Of a stretch of 42,900 bases of DNA, positions 22,493 to 30,484 are shown in pieces; position 1 is the first letter of the stretch; each line of letters opens with the position of its first letter. Origin of the DNA: DATMGU01 sp035555315 (GTDB lineage Bacteria > Pseudomonadota > Alphaproteobacteria > ATCC43930 > CGMCC-115725); contig DATMGU010000027.1 of the NCBI GenBank assembly GCA_035555315.1, forward strand, positions 1-42,900, written 5' to 3'. Made by a program: the position numbers and the translations under genes. Under the pieces are notes generated by a model. It saw only the letters and a list, made by a program, of their open reading frames with translations. It searched no databases and was not told where the DNA came from.

Positions 22493-23343
22493 ACCGCCGA
22501 ATAAGCCGCTTGGTGCTTGGCATACCGGCGGTGCTGCTGCTCATCGCCTTCGTCGTGGTGCCCTATATCGAGATGCTGACCATGAGCCTGCGCATGCCCG
22601 GCAGCGGCATGCCATATGGCGTGGGCTTCACGCTGGGCAATTTCGGCCACGCGCTGGGTGACCCGCTGTATCGGGGCGCCCTTGCGCGGAGTCTGATGCT
22701 GGGCGCGGTCGTGGCGGCGCTGTGCCTGCTGCTCTCCTATCCGGTGGCGCTGCATCTGGCGCGGGTGAGCGACCGCTGGCATCTGGTCTTCTATGTCTGC
22801 GTTGTCTCGCCGTTGCTGGTCGGCGTGCTGGTGCGCAATTTCGGCTGGATGATCATCCTGGCGGTCGATGGGCCGCTCAACCGGCTGCTGTTGACCGTCG
22901 GGCTGATCGATACGCCGCTGCGCATGTTGTTCAACCAGGGCGTGGTGATCCTGGCGCTGGTGCATGTCTTCGTGCCGTTCATGGTGCTGCCGATCACCAA
23001 TGCGCTGCGCAACATCGACGGCGCGCTGGTCGAGGCATCGGCGTCGCTCGGCGCCAGCGACACCAGGACGTTCTGGCGTATTACGTTCCCGCTCAGCTTT
23101 CCCGGGGTCCAGGCGGCGCTGGTGCTGGTCTTCGTGCTGGCGAGCAGCGCCTATGTCACCCCGGCGCTGCTGGGTGGTCAGGCCGTGGCGTTGCTGCCGT
23201 CCTTGATCGTCGACCAGTTGATCGGCGCCCTGGCGTGGCCGTTCGGGGCCGCCCTCGCGATCGTGCTGGCGGCGGCGATGTCGCTGGTGGTGCTGGCCTT
23301 TACCGCCTTGTCCCGGCCGCTGGCGGAACGCACCTCGACATGA
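22489..23343 (+). CDS. ABC transporter permease, PotB-like
   Basis: This 284-residue inner-membrane protein has about six hydrophobic segments, the first at VLGIPAVLLLIAFVVVPYI. The EAA loop that docks on the ATPase is EASASLGASDTRTFWRITFP, about residues 183-202. It begins in a 4-nt overlap with the ATPase gene and ends in a 4-nt overlap with the second permease gene, so the three are tightly coupled. It forms half of the translocation channel. Substrate specificity is not readable. Confidence 0.9.
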   Translation: MNRRISRLVLGIPAVLLLIAFVVVPYIEMLTMSLRMPGSGMPYGVGFTLGNFGHALGDPLYRGALARSLMLGAVVAALCLLLSYPVALHLARVSDRWHLVFYVCVVSPLLVGVLVRNFGWMIILAVDGPLNRLLLTVGLIDTPLRMLFNQGVVILALVHVFVPFMVLPITNALRNIDGALVEASASLGASDTRTFWRITFPLSFPGVQAALVLVFVLASSAYVTPALLGGQAVALLPSLIVDQLIGALAWPFGAALAIVLAAAMSLVVLAFTALSRPLAERTST

Positions 23344-24122
23344 GGCCGTTGGTGATCCTCTCGGGCGTGGGGTTGGCGTCGATTTACGGCTTTCTACTGG
23401 CGCCGCTTGTCGTCGTGGTGCTGTCGTCGCTCACCGCGGGCGAACTCATGCGGTTTCCGCCGCAGGGGGTGTCGCTGCGCTGGTTCAGCCGGTTCTACGA
23501 GAGCGCCGGCTTCATCGACGCCCTGCTGCTCTCCCTGCGCGTCGCGGCGGTCAGCACCGTGGTGGTGACGTTGGTGGGTGGTATGGCGGCGCTCTGCCAC
23601 CGGACGTTATCGCGTCGGCTGGGCGGCTGGTTCCGGCTGCTGTTGCTGCTGCCCTTGCTGATCCCGGAACTGCTGACGGCGATCGGGCTGCTGTTCTTCC
23701 TGTCTAGGATCGGCCTCGGCAAATCCCTGATCGGGCTGCAACTCGGCCATATCGTCATCACGCTGCCCTTTGCCTTCATCTCGATCGCGGCGGCCCTGCA
23801 GCAGGTCGACCCGGCGTTGGAGGATGCCTCCGACAGCCTCGGCGCCTCCGGCTGGCAGACGTTTCGACACATCCTCCTGCCGCTGATCAAGGCGGGCGCG
23901 TTGATGGGCGCGCTGTTCGCCTTCGTCACCTCGTTCGATATGTTCACGCTATCGTTTCTGTTGAAGCCGGTCGGCGGCGATACGCTGCCGCTCGCCCTGT
24001 TCAACTACCTCACCTACGATTTCGACCCGACCGCGGCGGCGGCGGCCACGATCAGCATCCTGCTCGCCTTCGCCGGCGTCTGGGTGATCGACCGGACGGT
24101 CGGGCTGCGTCGGGTGATGTAA
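23340..24122 (+). CDS. ABC transporter permease, PotC-like
   Basis: This 260-residue inner-membrane partner of the preceding permease starts MRPLVILSGVGLASIYGF and has roughly six hydrophobic segments. The EAA-like loop is EDASDSLGASGWQTFRHILL. ATG 23340 overlaps the upstream stop codon (ATGA). A much longer in-frame opening upstream is only a shadow of the first permease gene. It is the last gene of the operon, and a convergent dioxygenase gene ends 10 bp away with no clear terminator between. Confidence 0.9.
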   Translation: MRPLVILSGVGLASIYGFLLAPLVVVVLSSLTAGELMRFPPQGVSLRWFSRFYESAGFIDALLLSLRVAAVSTVVVTLVGGMAALCHRTLSRRLGGWFRLLLLLPLLIPELLTAIGLLFFLSRIGLGKSLIGLQLGHIVITLPFAFISIAAALQQVDPALEDASDSLGASGWQTFRHILLPLIKAGALMGALFAFVTSFDMFTLSFLLKPVGGDTLPLALFNYLTYDFDPTAAAAATISILLAFAGVWVIDRTVGLRRVM

Positions 24123-24132
24123 GCTGGCGGCG

Positions 24133-24942
24133 CTATGCCGCCAGATGATCCGCGGTGTCAGCGACGCCATCGAACCCGTAGACGTCCATCCGCAGGATGC
24201 CGTGGGTGGCGCTGACATGCAATTGGGTCGCCTTGGCCTCCGCGCCGCCCGCGCCCAGCGCCGTGAAGAGCGGCAGGAAATGCTCCTCCGACGGATGGTT
24301 CCGGGCGGCGGACGGGGCGAGACGGCGATAGGTCAGCAGGTCGCAGACCCGGCCCTCGGCTAAGGCCGTGGCGCACCATTCGGCGAACTCGGTCACCCAA
24401 GGGGGGGCCGCGGCGGCGAGCGGCTGGCCGCGAAACTCCATGAGATTATGCGTGAAGCTGCCGCTGCCGATGATCAGCACCCCTTCGGCGCGAAGCGGCG
24501 CCAGGGCACGCCCCAATTGCAGGTGATGCGCCGGCCCCAGATGGCTTTGGACGGAGAGTTGCACGACCGGGATATCGGCATCCGGATACATGAGTTTCAG
24601 CGGCACCCAGGCGCCGTGATCGAGCCCACGGCTGCGATCGATTCCGCTGGCGAGACCGGCGGCACACAGCAGGTCGCAGACCCGTTCGGCGAGTTCGGCG
24701 GAGCCGGGGGCCGGATAGGTCATCTCGTAGAGGGCACGCGGGAACCCATAAAAATCATGGATCGTCTCGTTGACCGGAACCGCGTTGACCATCGGCTGTT
24801 CGGTATCCCAATGGGCGGAGATCATCAGGATCGCGGTCGGGCGGTCGAACCGGGCGCCCAGCCCCGCCAGAAACGAGCGGGCAGGGGCGTCCGTTAGGGG
24901 AAGGGTAGGCGCGCCGTGGCTGACGAACAGGCTGGGCAGCAT
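24133..24942 (-). CDS. DODA-type extradiol aromatic ring-opening dioxygenase
   Basis: This 269-residue class III extradiol dioxygenase belongs to the 4,5-DOPA dioxygenase/YgiD group, which cleaves catechol-type rings or related substrates using non-haem Fe(II). Conserved histidines are in LFVSHGAPTLP (His9), MISAHWDTE (His44), GLDHGAWVPL (His109), GSFTHN (about His165) and NHPSEEHFLPL (His216 and His221). ATG 24942 has GGAG about 9 nt upstream. It shares its strand with a doxX gene 68 bp upstream, but a hairpin terminator lies between them. A LysR regulator is divergent from doxX. In other bacteria YgiD-like genes with DoxX and LysR neighbours are common, but the physiological substrate is generally unknown. 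Confidence 0.9.
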   Translation of the reverse strand: MLPSLFVSHGAPTLPLTDAPARSFLAGLGARFDRPTAILMISAHWDTEQPMVNAVPVNETIHDFYGFPRALYEMTYPAPGSAELAERVCDLLCAAGLASGIDRSRGLDHGAWVPLKLMYPDADIPVVQLSVQSHLGPAHHLQLGRALAPLRAEGVLIIGSGSFTHNLMEFRGQPLAAAAPPWVTEFAEWCATALAEGRVCDLLTYRRLAPSAARNHPSEEHFLPLFTALGAGGAEAKATQLHVSATHGILRMDVYGFDGVADTADHLAA

Positions 24943-24953
24943 CGGAAAAGCTC

Positions 24954-24990
24954 CAAAAGAGATCGAGCCGGGATGACGACCCGGCTCGAT
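24954..24990 (-). terminator. Intrinsic terminator after doxX
   Basis: A perfect 11-bp stem, ATCGAGCCGGG (24962-24972) with CCCGGCTCGAT (24980-24990), encloses a 7-nt loop. On the minus strand it is followed by CTCTTTT. It lies 20 bp past the doxX stop and ends about 12 bp before the dioxygenase start. It would separate, at least partly, the expression of the two genes. Confidence 0.65.
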
Positions 24991-25010
24991 GAACCATATG
25001 GCGAGCAGAG

Positions 25011-25445
25011 TTACTTGGCAAAAGCCCCGACCGAGGGAGTCCGGGCGAGGAACGGCAGCTTAACGTTCAACGCGCCATCACCGAGCAACGCCTGGGTCAG
25101 CAGGGCGATCGTCCAGAAAGCCGGATATTCCCAGCCGCCGTTGGGTGCCGTGAAGAGGAAACCGTTCTGGCCATGGACGGTAAAGATCGCGCCGAGCATG
25201 ATCGGCATCAGCACCACGGCGGCGACACGCGTCCAGATCCCCAGGATCAGCGCCAAGCCACCGACGAACTCGCCGACCATGACCAGATAGGCGAGGGCGG
25301 GCGGCAGGCCGAGCGAGCCGAAGAACTGGGCGGTGCCGGCGGGGGTGAAGACGAACAGCTTGACGCTGAAATGGATCAGGAACAGCAGGCCGAGGGTGAC
25401 GCGTAGCAGCAGCGCGGCATAAGGCGCGGTCCGATGGTCGATCAT
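25011..25445 (-). CDS. DoxX family membrane protein
   Basis: This 144-residue integral membrane protein has about four hydrophobic segments. The DoxX hallmarks are LLLRVTLGLLFLIHFSVKLF, GLPPALAYLVMVGEFVGGLAL and GIWTRVAAVVLMPIM. ATG 25445 has a perfect AAGGAG ribosome-binding site, and longer upstream frames are not credible. DoxX proteins are membrane partners of various redox systems, with no single defined reaction. It is divergent from a LysR regulator, so it is the probable regulated target. The DODA-type dioxygenase lies downstream. Confidence 0.9.
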   Translation of the reverse strand: MIDHRTAPYAALLLRVTLGLLFLIHFSVKLFVFTPAGTAQFFGSLGLPPALAYLVMVGEFVGGLALILGIWTRVAAVVLMPIMLGAIFTVHGQNGFLFTAPNGGWEYPAFWTIALLTQALLGDGALNVKLPFLARTPSVGAFAK

Positions 25446-25517
25446 GATATCTCCTTTTACGAGGGCGGTCGCACAGCGACAGGGATGCCCGTCACGATAC
25501 CCATATGGAGAACGCAT

Positions 25518-25535
25518 GCTATCCGGCATTATAGC
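25518..25535. promoter_or_regulatory. Candidate LysR binding site between doxX and lysR
   Basis: GCTAT (25518-25522) and ATAGC (25531-25535) form an inverted repeat with an 8-nt centre, within the AT-rich part of the 128-bp divergent intergenic region. LysR regulators usually bind such dyads (T-N11-A type) between themselves and a divergent target. Support is positional only. Confidence 0.3.
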
Positions 25536-25573
25536 GTAAATGTTTTGCATAAACGCATAGTGAAGGACCAGGC

Positions 25574-26491
25574 ATGGATTGGGATGACCTGCGATATTTC
25601 CTCGCCATCGCCCGGCATGGCAGCCTGTCGGCGGCGGCGAAAACCCTGAAGGTGACGCAATCCACGATGAGCCGCCGGCTCGAGGCGCTGGAGCAGCGGA
25701 TGGGCGCGAAACTGCTGCAGAAAACGCCATCGGGATACGTCCTGACCGCCGTCGGCGTCGCGGTGCTGGGCAATGTCGAGCGGATCGAGGGAGAGGCGCT
25801 AGCCGTCGAGCGCGTCATCACCGGCCGTGACGTCCGGCTGGAAGGCACCATCCGGGTCACCATGGTGGAGACCCTCGCCGTCGAGGTGCTGAGCGAGAGC
25901 TTCGCGGCATTCCGCCTGAAATATCCCGGTATCCAGCTCGACCTGATCACCGACACCCGTAATCTCAGCCTGACGATGCGGGAGGCAGATATCGCCTTGC
26001 GGTTGACGCGCCTGACCCAAAACGATCTCGCCGTCCGCCGGGTTGCGACGCTCGGCTTCGGCCTCTATGTCGGTGCGACCTATCTCGATCGGCGGGGACA
26101 GCCGGATTTCGCCACGGGTGGCGATGGTCACGATATTCTGATCACCACCGATGACCTGGCGGGTACGCCGGATTCCGCCTGGTTCAGGACCCTGCTACCA
26201 AAGGCGACGATCGCCTTCCGCAGCAACAGCCGCTACGCGCTTCGGGCCGCGGCCGAGGCGGGGATGGGGTTGGTCTGCCTGGCACACTATCTGGTCGATC
26301 GGACGCCGCTGATCCGTCTCGATCCGCCCAGGCCGCCGCCCCTGCGCGAGGTATGGCTGGCGGTGCACAACGATATACGCCACACGCCCAGGATCCGCGC
26401 CCTGACCGATTTTCTGACCGCGTCGCTTACCGAGAACAGGGCCGTTCTGAACCCGGACGACCCATGCGTCGGGGGGCACCCAGCGATCTGA
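25574..26491 (+). CDS. LysR family transcriptional regulator
   Basis: This 305-residue regulator has the N-terminal winged helix WDDLRYFLAIARHGSLSAAA, then LKVTQSTMSRRLEALEQRMG, the canonical LysR DNA-binding region. It continues with an effector domain of the periplasmic-binding fold (about residues 88-295). ATG 25574 has AAGGAC a few bases upstream. It is divergent from doxX, and the dioxygenase follows on that opposite strand; regulation of these genes is the likely role. Its inducer is unknown. An MFS exporter gene starts 32 bp downstream on the same strand and may be co-transcribed. Confidence 0.92.
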   Translation: MDWDDLRYFLAIARHGSLSAAAKTLKVTQSTMSRRLEALEQRMGAKLLQKTPSGYVLTAVGVAVLGNVERIEGEALAVERVITGRDVRLEGTIRVTMVETLAVEVLSESFAAFRLKYPGIQLDLITDTRNLSLTMREADIALRLTRLTQNDLAVRRVATLGFGLYVGATYLDRRGQPDFATGGDGHDILITTDDLAGTPDSAWFRTLLPKATIAFRSNSRYALRAAAEAGMGLVCLAHYLVDRTPLIRLDPPRPPPLREVWLAVHNDIRHTPRIRALTDFLTASLTENRAVLNPDDPCVGGHPAI

Positions 26492-26523
26492 TTTTTACCA
26501 TATACAAATGATTTAAGCGGCTC

Positions 26524-28179
26524 ATGTTAGGCGTCGGACGCTTGCTGCCGGCGAGACGGTCCGACGATCTTGCCTCGGGAGCGACTGCACAAGTGAGTTC
26601 TGCTGGTCCGACCGATTACTCGGCACCCAATTTCACCCATCGCGAAACCTTGATCATCCTCAGCGGGGTGATGATCGGCATGTTCCTGGCTGCCCTCGAT
26701 CAAACGATCGTGGCAACGGCGCTGCCGCGAATCGCCGGCGATCTGCACGGGGGCGAACACATTTCCTGGGTGGTGTCCGGCTATCTGCTGACCTCCACGG
26801 CGTCGACCCCGATCTATGGCAAGCTCAGCGATCTCTATGGCCGCAAGGTCATGCTGCAGACCGCGCTGATCATCTTTCTGCTGACGTCCATCCTGTGCGG
26901 CTTGGCGCAGTCTATGCCGCAGTTGATCGCGGCGCGGGCGCTGCAGGGCCTGGGCGGCGGCGGCTTGCTGGCGATGGCGCATGCGACGATCGCCGATGTG
27001 GTGGCACCGCGCGAACGCGGCCGATATCAGGGGTATTTCGGCAGCATGTTCGCGACGTCGAGCATCATCGGGCCGATCCTGGGCGGGCTGTTCGCCGATC
27101 ACCTGACCTGGCGCTGGGTGTTCTGGATCAATCTGCCGATCGGGCTCATCGGCCTGGCACTCTCGGCCGTGGCGCTGAAAAAGCTCAAGGCAAAGCGGCT
27201 TCGTCACAAGATCGACTACGCCGGTGCCGTGCTGCTGGTCAGCGCCGTCACCTGCGTGCTGTTCGTCACCACCATGGGCGGCAATGAATATGCCTGGGAT
27301 TCCAGCATGATCCTGTCGCTGATGCTGGCAGCCGGCCTGCTGCTCGCGATCTTCATCTGGCACGAGCGGCGGATCGACGAGCCGGTGCTGCCGCCCCGGC
27401 TGTTCCAGAACGCCGTGTTCCGAATCGCCAATGTGGCCAATTTGCTGTCGTCGATTTGCATGCTCGGCAGCATCGTCTTCCTGCCGCTCTACCTGGAGCT
27501 CGTCCATGGTCTGAGCGCCAGCGATAGCGGGCTGATGCTGATCCCGTTGACCGGCGCCACCGTCTTCGGGGCGATTGGCACCGGTCAGGTCGTTGCCCGG
27601 ATCGGCCGCTACAAGATCTTTCCGATCACCGGCCTCACCCTGAACGTCTTGGGTTCTCTCCTGCTCGCGATGCTGCCGCCGGACGCCAGCCTCTACGCGG
27701 TTGCGATCGGCATGCTGGTGACCGGGGTCGGCATCGGCATGGTGATGCCGGTCATCATGGTGGCGGTGCAGAACGCGGTCAGTTCGCGCGATATCGGCAC
27801 GGCGACGTCGTCGATCTCGTTCTTCCGGTCGATGGGCGGCGCCTTCGGCGTGGCACTGTTCGGCGCGGTGCTGATCGCCGGACTCGACAGCCTGTTGGCG
27901 GCGGTGCCCGGCCATGAGGCGCTGGGTCCGACGCCTGGCCTGGCGCTGCTGCATGCCGGTCCGGATGCGATCTCCGGCACGCCGGCGCTGCTGCGCGCGG
28001 CGGTGACCCACGCCATGTCGATCGCGTTTCGCAACATGTTCCTGGTTGCCGCCGGCATCTCGATGGTGGCGCTGGGATTCGCGCTGTTCCTCAAGGAACT
28101 GCCGCTGCGCTCCAGCCGAGATTCAACGCTCGGCGAGGCCGGCGGCGCGCTGGCTGGTAGCGCCAGCCTGGCTGAGTGA
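26524..28179 (+). CDS. MFS transporter, DHA2 (EmrB/QacA-like), 14 TM
   Basis: This 551-residue inner-membrane antiporter has motif D1-like ALDQTIVATALPRIAGDL in TM1, motif A GKLSDLYGRKVML after TM2, and motif C SSIIGPILGGLFADH in TM5. These are the classic DHA2 drug:H+ antiporter features. The N-terminal ~35 residues before the first TM are hydrophilic, so the true start might be one of several downstream codons. ATG 26524 is the first in frame, with a weak ribosome-binding site. It follows the LysR gene by 32 bp, and its stop lies 4 bp from the convergent second MFS gene. The substrate is not predictable. Confidence 0.88.
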   Translation: MLGVGRLLPARRSDDLASGATAQVSSAGPTDYSAPNFTHRETLIILSGVMIGMFLAALDQTIVATALPRIAGDLHGGEHISWVVSGYLLTSTASTPIYGKLSDLYGRKVMLQTALIIFLLTSILCGLAQSMPQLIAARALQGLGGGGLLAMAHATIADVVAPRERGRYQGYFGSMFATSSIIGPILGGLFADHLTWRWVFWINLPIGLIGLALSAVALKKLKAKRLRHKIDYAGAVLLVSAVTCVLFVTTMGGNEYAWDSSMILSLMLAAGLLLAIFIWHERRIDEPVLPPRLFQNAVFRIANVANLLSSICMLGSIVFLPLYLELVHGLSASDSGLMLIPLTGATVFGAIGTGQVVARIGRYKIFPITGLTLNVLGSLLLAMLPPDASLYAVAIGMLVTGVGIGMVMPVIMVAVQNAVSSRDIGTATSSISFFRSMGGAFGVALFGAVLIAGLDSLLAAVPGHEALGPTPGLALLHAGPDAISGTPALLRAAVTHAMSIAFRNMFLVAAGISMVALGFALFLKELPLRSSRDSTLGEAGGALAGSASLAE

Positions 28180-28183
28180 TCGA

Positions 28184-29437
28184 TTACGGACTGGCTTCGA
28201 GCTGGTCCACGTCGCGCAACTGGGGAAATACCCGAAACCATATCAACGCCACGAAGATCGTGCCGAGCCCGCCGACGACGACCGCCGGTACGACGCCCAG
28301 CCAAGCAGCGGTAAGGCCGGACTCGAACTCGCCGAGTTGGTTCGAGGTGCCGATGAAGATCGAACTTACCGCGCTCACCCGACCGCGCATTTCATCCGGC
28401 GTCGATAGTTGGACGAGCGAGTGTCGGACGACGACGCTGATCATGTCGACGGCGCCTAGGACGATCAACGCGCCTATCGATAGGCCGAAGGATTGGGATA
28501 CGGCGAAGACGACCGTCGCGACGCCAAACGCGGCGACGGCCGCCAGCATGGTTTTACCGACCCGCCGCCGCAGCGGCCAGTGGGCGAGCAATAGGCTCAT
28601 TACCAAGGCCCCAAGCGCCGGGGCGGAGCGCAGCAGGCCCAGCCCCCAAGGCCCCGTGGCGAGGATGTCGCGGGCATAGATCGGCAGCAACGCGGTGGCG
28701 CCGCCCAGCAGCACGGCAAAAAGATCCAGCGAGATCGCGCCGAGCACCTGTGGTTGACTGCGGATGAAGGCGATACCGGCCAAGACCGACCGCATGGTGG
28801 CGGGTTCCCGCCGGGGCGCCGTCCTCTCGGCCTTGATCACGGCGACGAGCAGGCTGCCGATAAAGAACAGCGCCGTTGCGATCCAATAGACCACCGCCGG
28901 ACCAAAGATATAGAGAAGGCCACCCAGCACCGGTCCCAGGATGACCGCCGTCTGTCCGGCCGACGACGAGAGGGCTACCGCGCGGGTATAAAGGGAGCGC
29001 GGTACCAGGGCCGGCAACAAGGCTTGCTGTGCCGGACCTTCGAAGGAGCGCGCCGCGCCGATCAAGGCCGCCATCGCGAAGATCTGATAGACGCCGAGCC
29101 ACCCGCCGGTGCTGCCGATCGCCAGAACCGCCGCGGCCACGGCTTCGGCCGCCTGGCAGAGCTGCAGGACCATGCGCCGGTCGTAGCGGTCGACGACATG
29201 GCCGACGATAAGGGTCAGCAGCAGCACCGGCAGGAACTCGGCGAGGCCGACCAACCCCAGGTCGAAAGCGCTACCGCTCAGCGCATAGACTTGCCAGCCG
29301 ATCGCAACGGACAGCATTTGCGAGGCGATGCCGGATGCGGCTCGCGCGCTGCCGAACAGTTGAAAGGAACGATGGCGCAGCACCGTATCGGGAGGCGGCA
29401 ATGTCGCAACAGGTGGAACGACGCGCGACGGTGGCAA
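28184..29437 (-). CDS. MFS transporter, MFS_3/EntS-like
   Basis: This is a second transporter, of about 417 residues and 12 TM, with features of the enterobactin-exporter-like MFS_3 group: ASQMLSVAIGWQVYALSGSA, GHVVDRYDRRMVL (motif A), ALIGAARSFEGPAQQALLPA and STPDEMRGRVSAVSSI. The start is uncertain. The first in-frame initiator is TTG 29437, with a weak ribosome-binding site; GTG codons follow, and the conserved part begins at HRSFQLFGSARAAS. It is convergent with the DHA2 pump and has no siderophore genes nearby, so the EntS resemblance concerns family only. Confidence 0.85.
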   Translation of the reverse strand: MPPSRVVPPVATLPPPDTVLRHRSFQLFGSARAASGIASQMLSVAIGWQVYALSGSAFDLGLVGLAEFLPVLLLTLIVGHVVDRYDRRMVLQLCQAAEAVAAAVLAIGSTGGWLGVYQIFAMAALIGAARSFEGPAQQALLPALVPRSLYTRAVALSSSAGQTAVILGPVLGGLLYIFGPAVVYWIATALFFIGSLLVAVIKAERTAPRREPATMRSVLAGIAFIRSQPQVLGAISLDLFAVLLGGATALLPIYARDILATGPWGLGLLRSAPALGALVMSLLLAHWPLRRRVGKTMLAAVAAFGVATVVFAVSQSFGLSIGALIVLGAVDMISVVVRHSLVQLSTPDEMRGRVSAVSSIFIGTSNQLGEFESGLTAAWLGVVPAVVVGGLGTIFVALIWFRVFPQLRDVDQLEASP

Positions 29438-29494
29438 GGCAATACCTATGGTTGCGCGCTAGCGGACGAGCCCTACCTATGGCTCAATGCCGTA

Positions 29495-30364
29495 CTATCT
29501 CGGATCTTTCGCATAGGGGTCAAGCGCGGCGGGAATAACGCCCAAATGAGCCAGACGCGCGAACACGGCACGCGGCGTTCGGGGGATGTCTTCGAGGATA
29601 TCGAGAACATCCTTGCCAGCGCGCCAAAGGGCAATCAGCCGGTCATCCATCAATTGGGTCCAGGGCTGGCCCGCCATGACCGGCTCGGGACATAAGCGGG
29701 GCTGCACGCGGACCAGCCGCCGATCCCAGGCCAGGGCACGCTGCTGCCGCTCGCGCTTCGCCGCGGTTTCCTCGCGCCGCGCCTCGGCACGCTGCTCGCT
29801 GGTAAGATCGGGGAGGGCGGACAACCAGCGATGCACCGCGCGGCATCCCTGCGCATCGGCCAATGCCCGATGCCAACTCGTCGGCCGCGCTCCGAAAGCG
29901 GCATCCGGAACCGTCGCGTCGAGGACGAAACCGGCCATAGCTGCCGCCGCCGAGAGCCGGCGCGTTCGCCCCAGTTTGCGACGGCACAGATCGAGGGTGC
30001 AGGTGAACGCCGACACCTCGTCGGCGGCCGGACCGATGACGGCCCGGTCGAACGCGACACCATGGGCGACGAATTCGGCCCCCGCCAGCAGGGCCGTGAC
30101 GACCGGTTGCAGCGACGGCCAATCCGGTGCGTGCTGTACCATCTCGTCGGTGATGCCATGGATCGCCGTTACCCTTGGATCGATCGACCGGCCGGGATCG
30201 ACCAGCGTATCCAGCAGGACCGTGCCCAACTCGTCGATGATCGCGATCTCGATCAGAGCGTCTGGACCAATCGATCCGCCGGCGGTCTCGGTATCGACGT
30301 AGCGCACCGGATGATCGAACAGCGGCGACGGCAACGCGCCCGGCAAATACTCGAAATCCATCAT
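29495..30364 (-). CDS. 3'-5' exonuclease, DEDDh type (DnaQ-like)
   Basis: This 289-residue protein has an N-terminal RNase T/DnaQ exonuclease domain. Exo I is YVDTETAGG (Asp24, Glu26), Exo II is in AHGVAFDRAV (Asp106), and Exo III is SWHRALADAQG (His165, Asp170). Together these form the complete DEDDh metal site. The C-terminal ~100 residues are Arg-rich and unlike polymerase epsilon. They end in LARLGV-like helical sequence (RTPRAVFARLAHLGVIPA) that may bind nucleic acid. It is a stand-alone nuclease rather than the replicative proofreading subunit, judging by this extra domain. ATG 30364 or the adjacent ATG 30361 both fit. It is divergent from the TPR gene. Confidence 0.87.
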   Translation of the reverse strand: MMDFEYLPGALPSPLFDHPVRYVDTETAGGSIGPDALIEIAIIDELGTVLLDTLVDPGRSIDPRVTAIHGITDEMVQHAPDWPSLQPVVTALLAGAEFVAHGVAFDRAVIGPAADEVSAFTCTLDLCRRKLGRTRRLSAAAAMAGFVLDATVPDAAFGARPTSWHRALADAQGCRAVHRWLSALPDLTSEQRAEARREETAAKRERQQRALAWDRRLVRVQPRLCPEPVMAGQPWTQLMDDRLIALWRAGKDVLDILEDIPRTPRAVFARLAHLGVIPAALDPYAKDPR

Positions 30365-30484
30365 CCTGCCGTCATCCTAACGACACACCCCATGTTTGTT
30401 CTCGCGTGGTTTTATCGAAAATTTACCAAACACCGCAATGCTGGAGGTGCGTCGCGGAGTAGTTGGCGGGCAGGGGGCGAACCG

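Noticed and set aside
26527..28011. 494-codon minus-strand frame opposite the DHA2 exporter
   Set aside because: This is an antisense shadow with His/Gln/Arg-rich composition, and the MFS motifs on the plus strand are unambiguous.
29831..30484. N-terminal extension of the TPR gene by 218 codons
   Set aside because: The extension is antisense to the DEDDh exonuclease, lacks TPR character, and a GTG with a ribosome-binding site exists at 30485.
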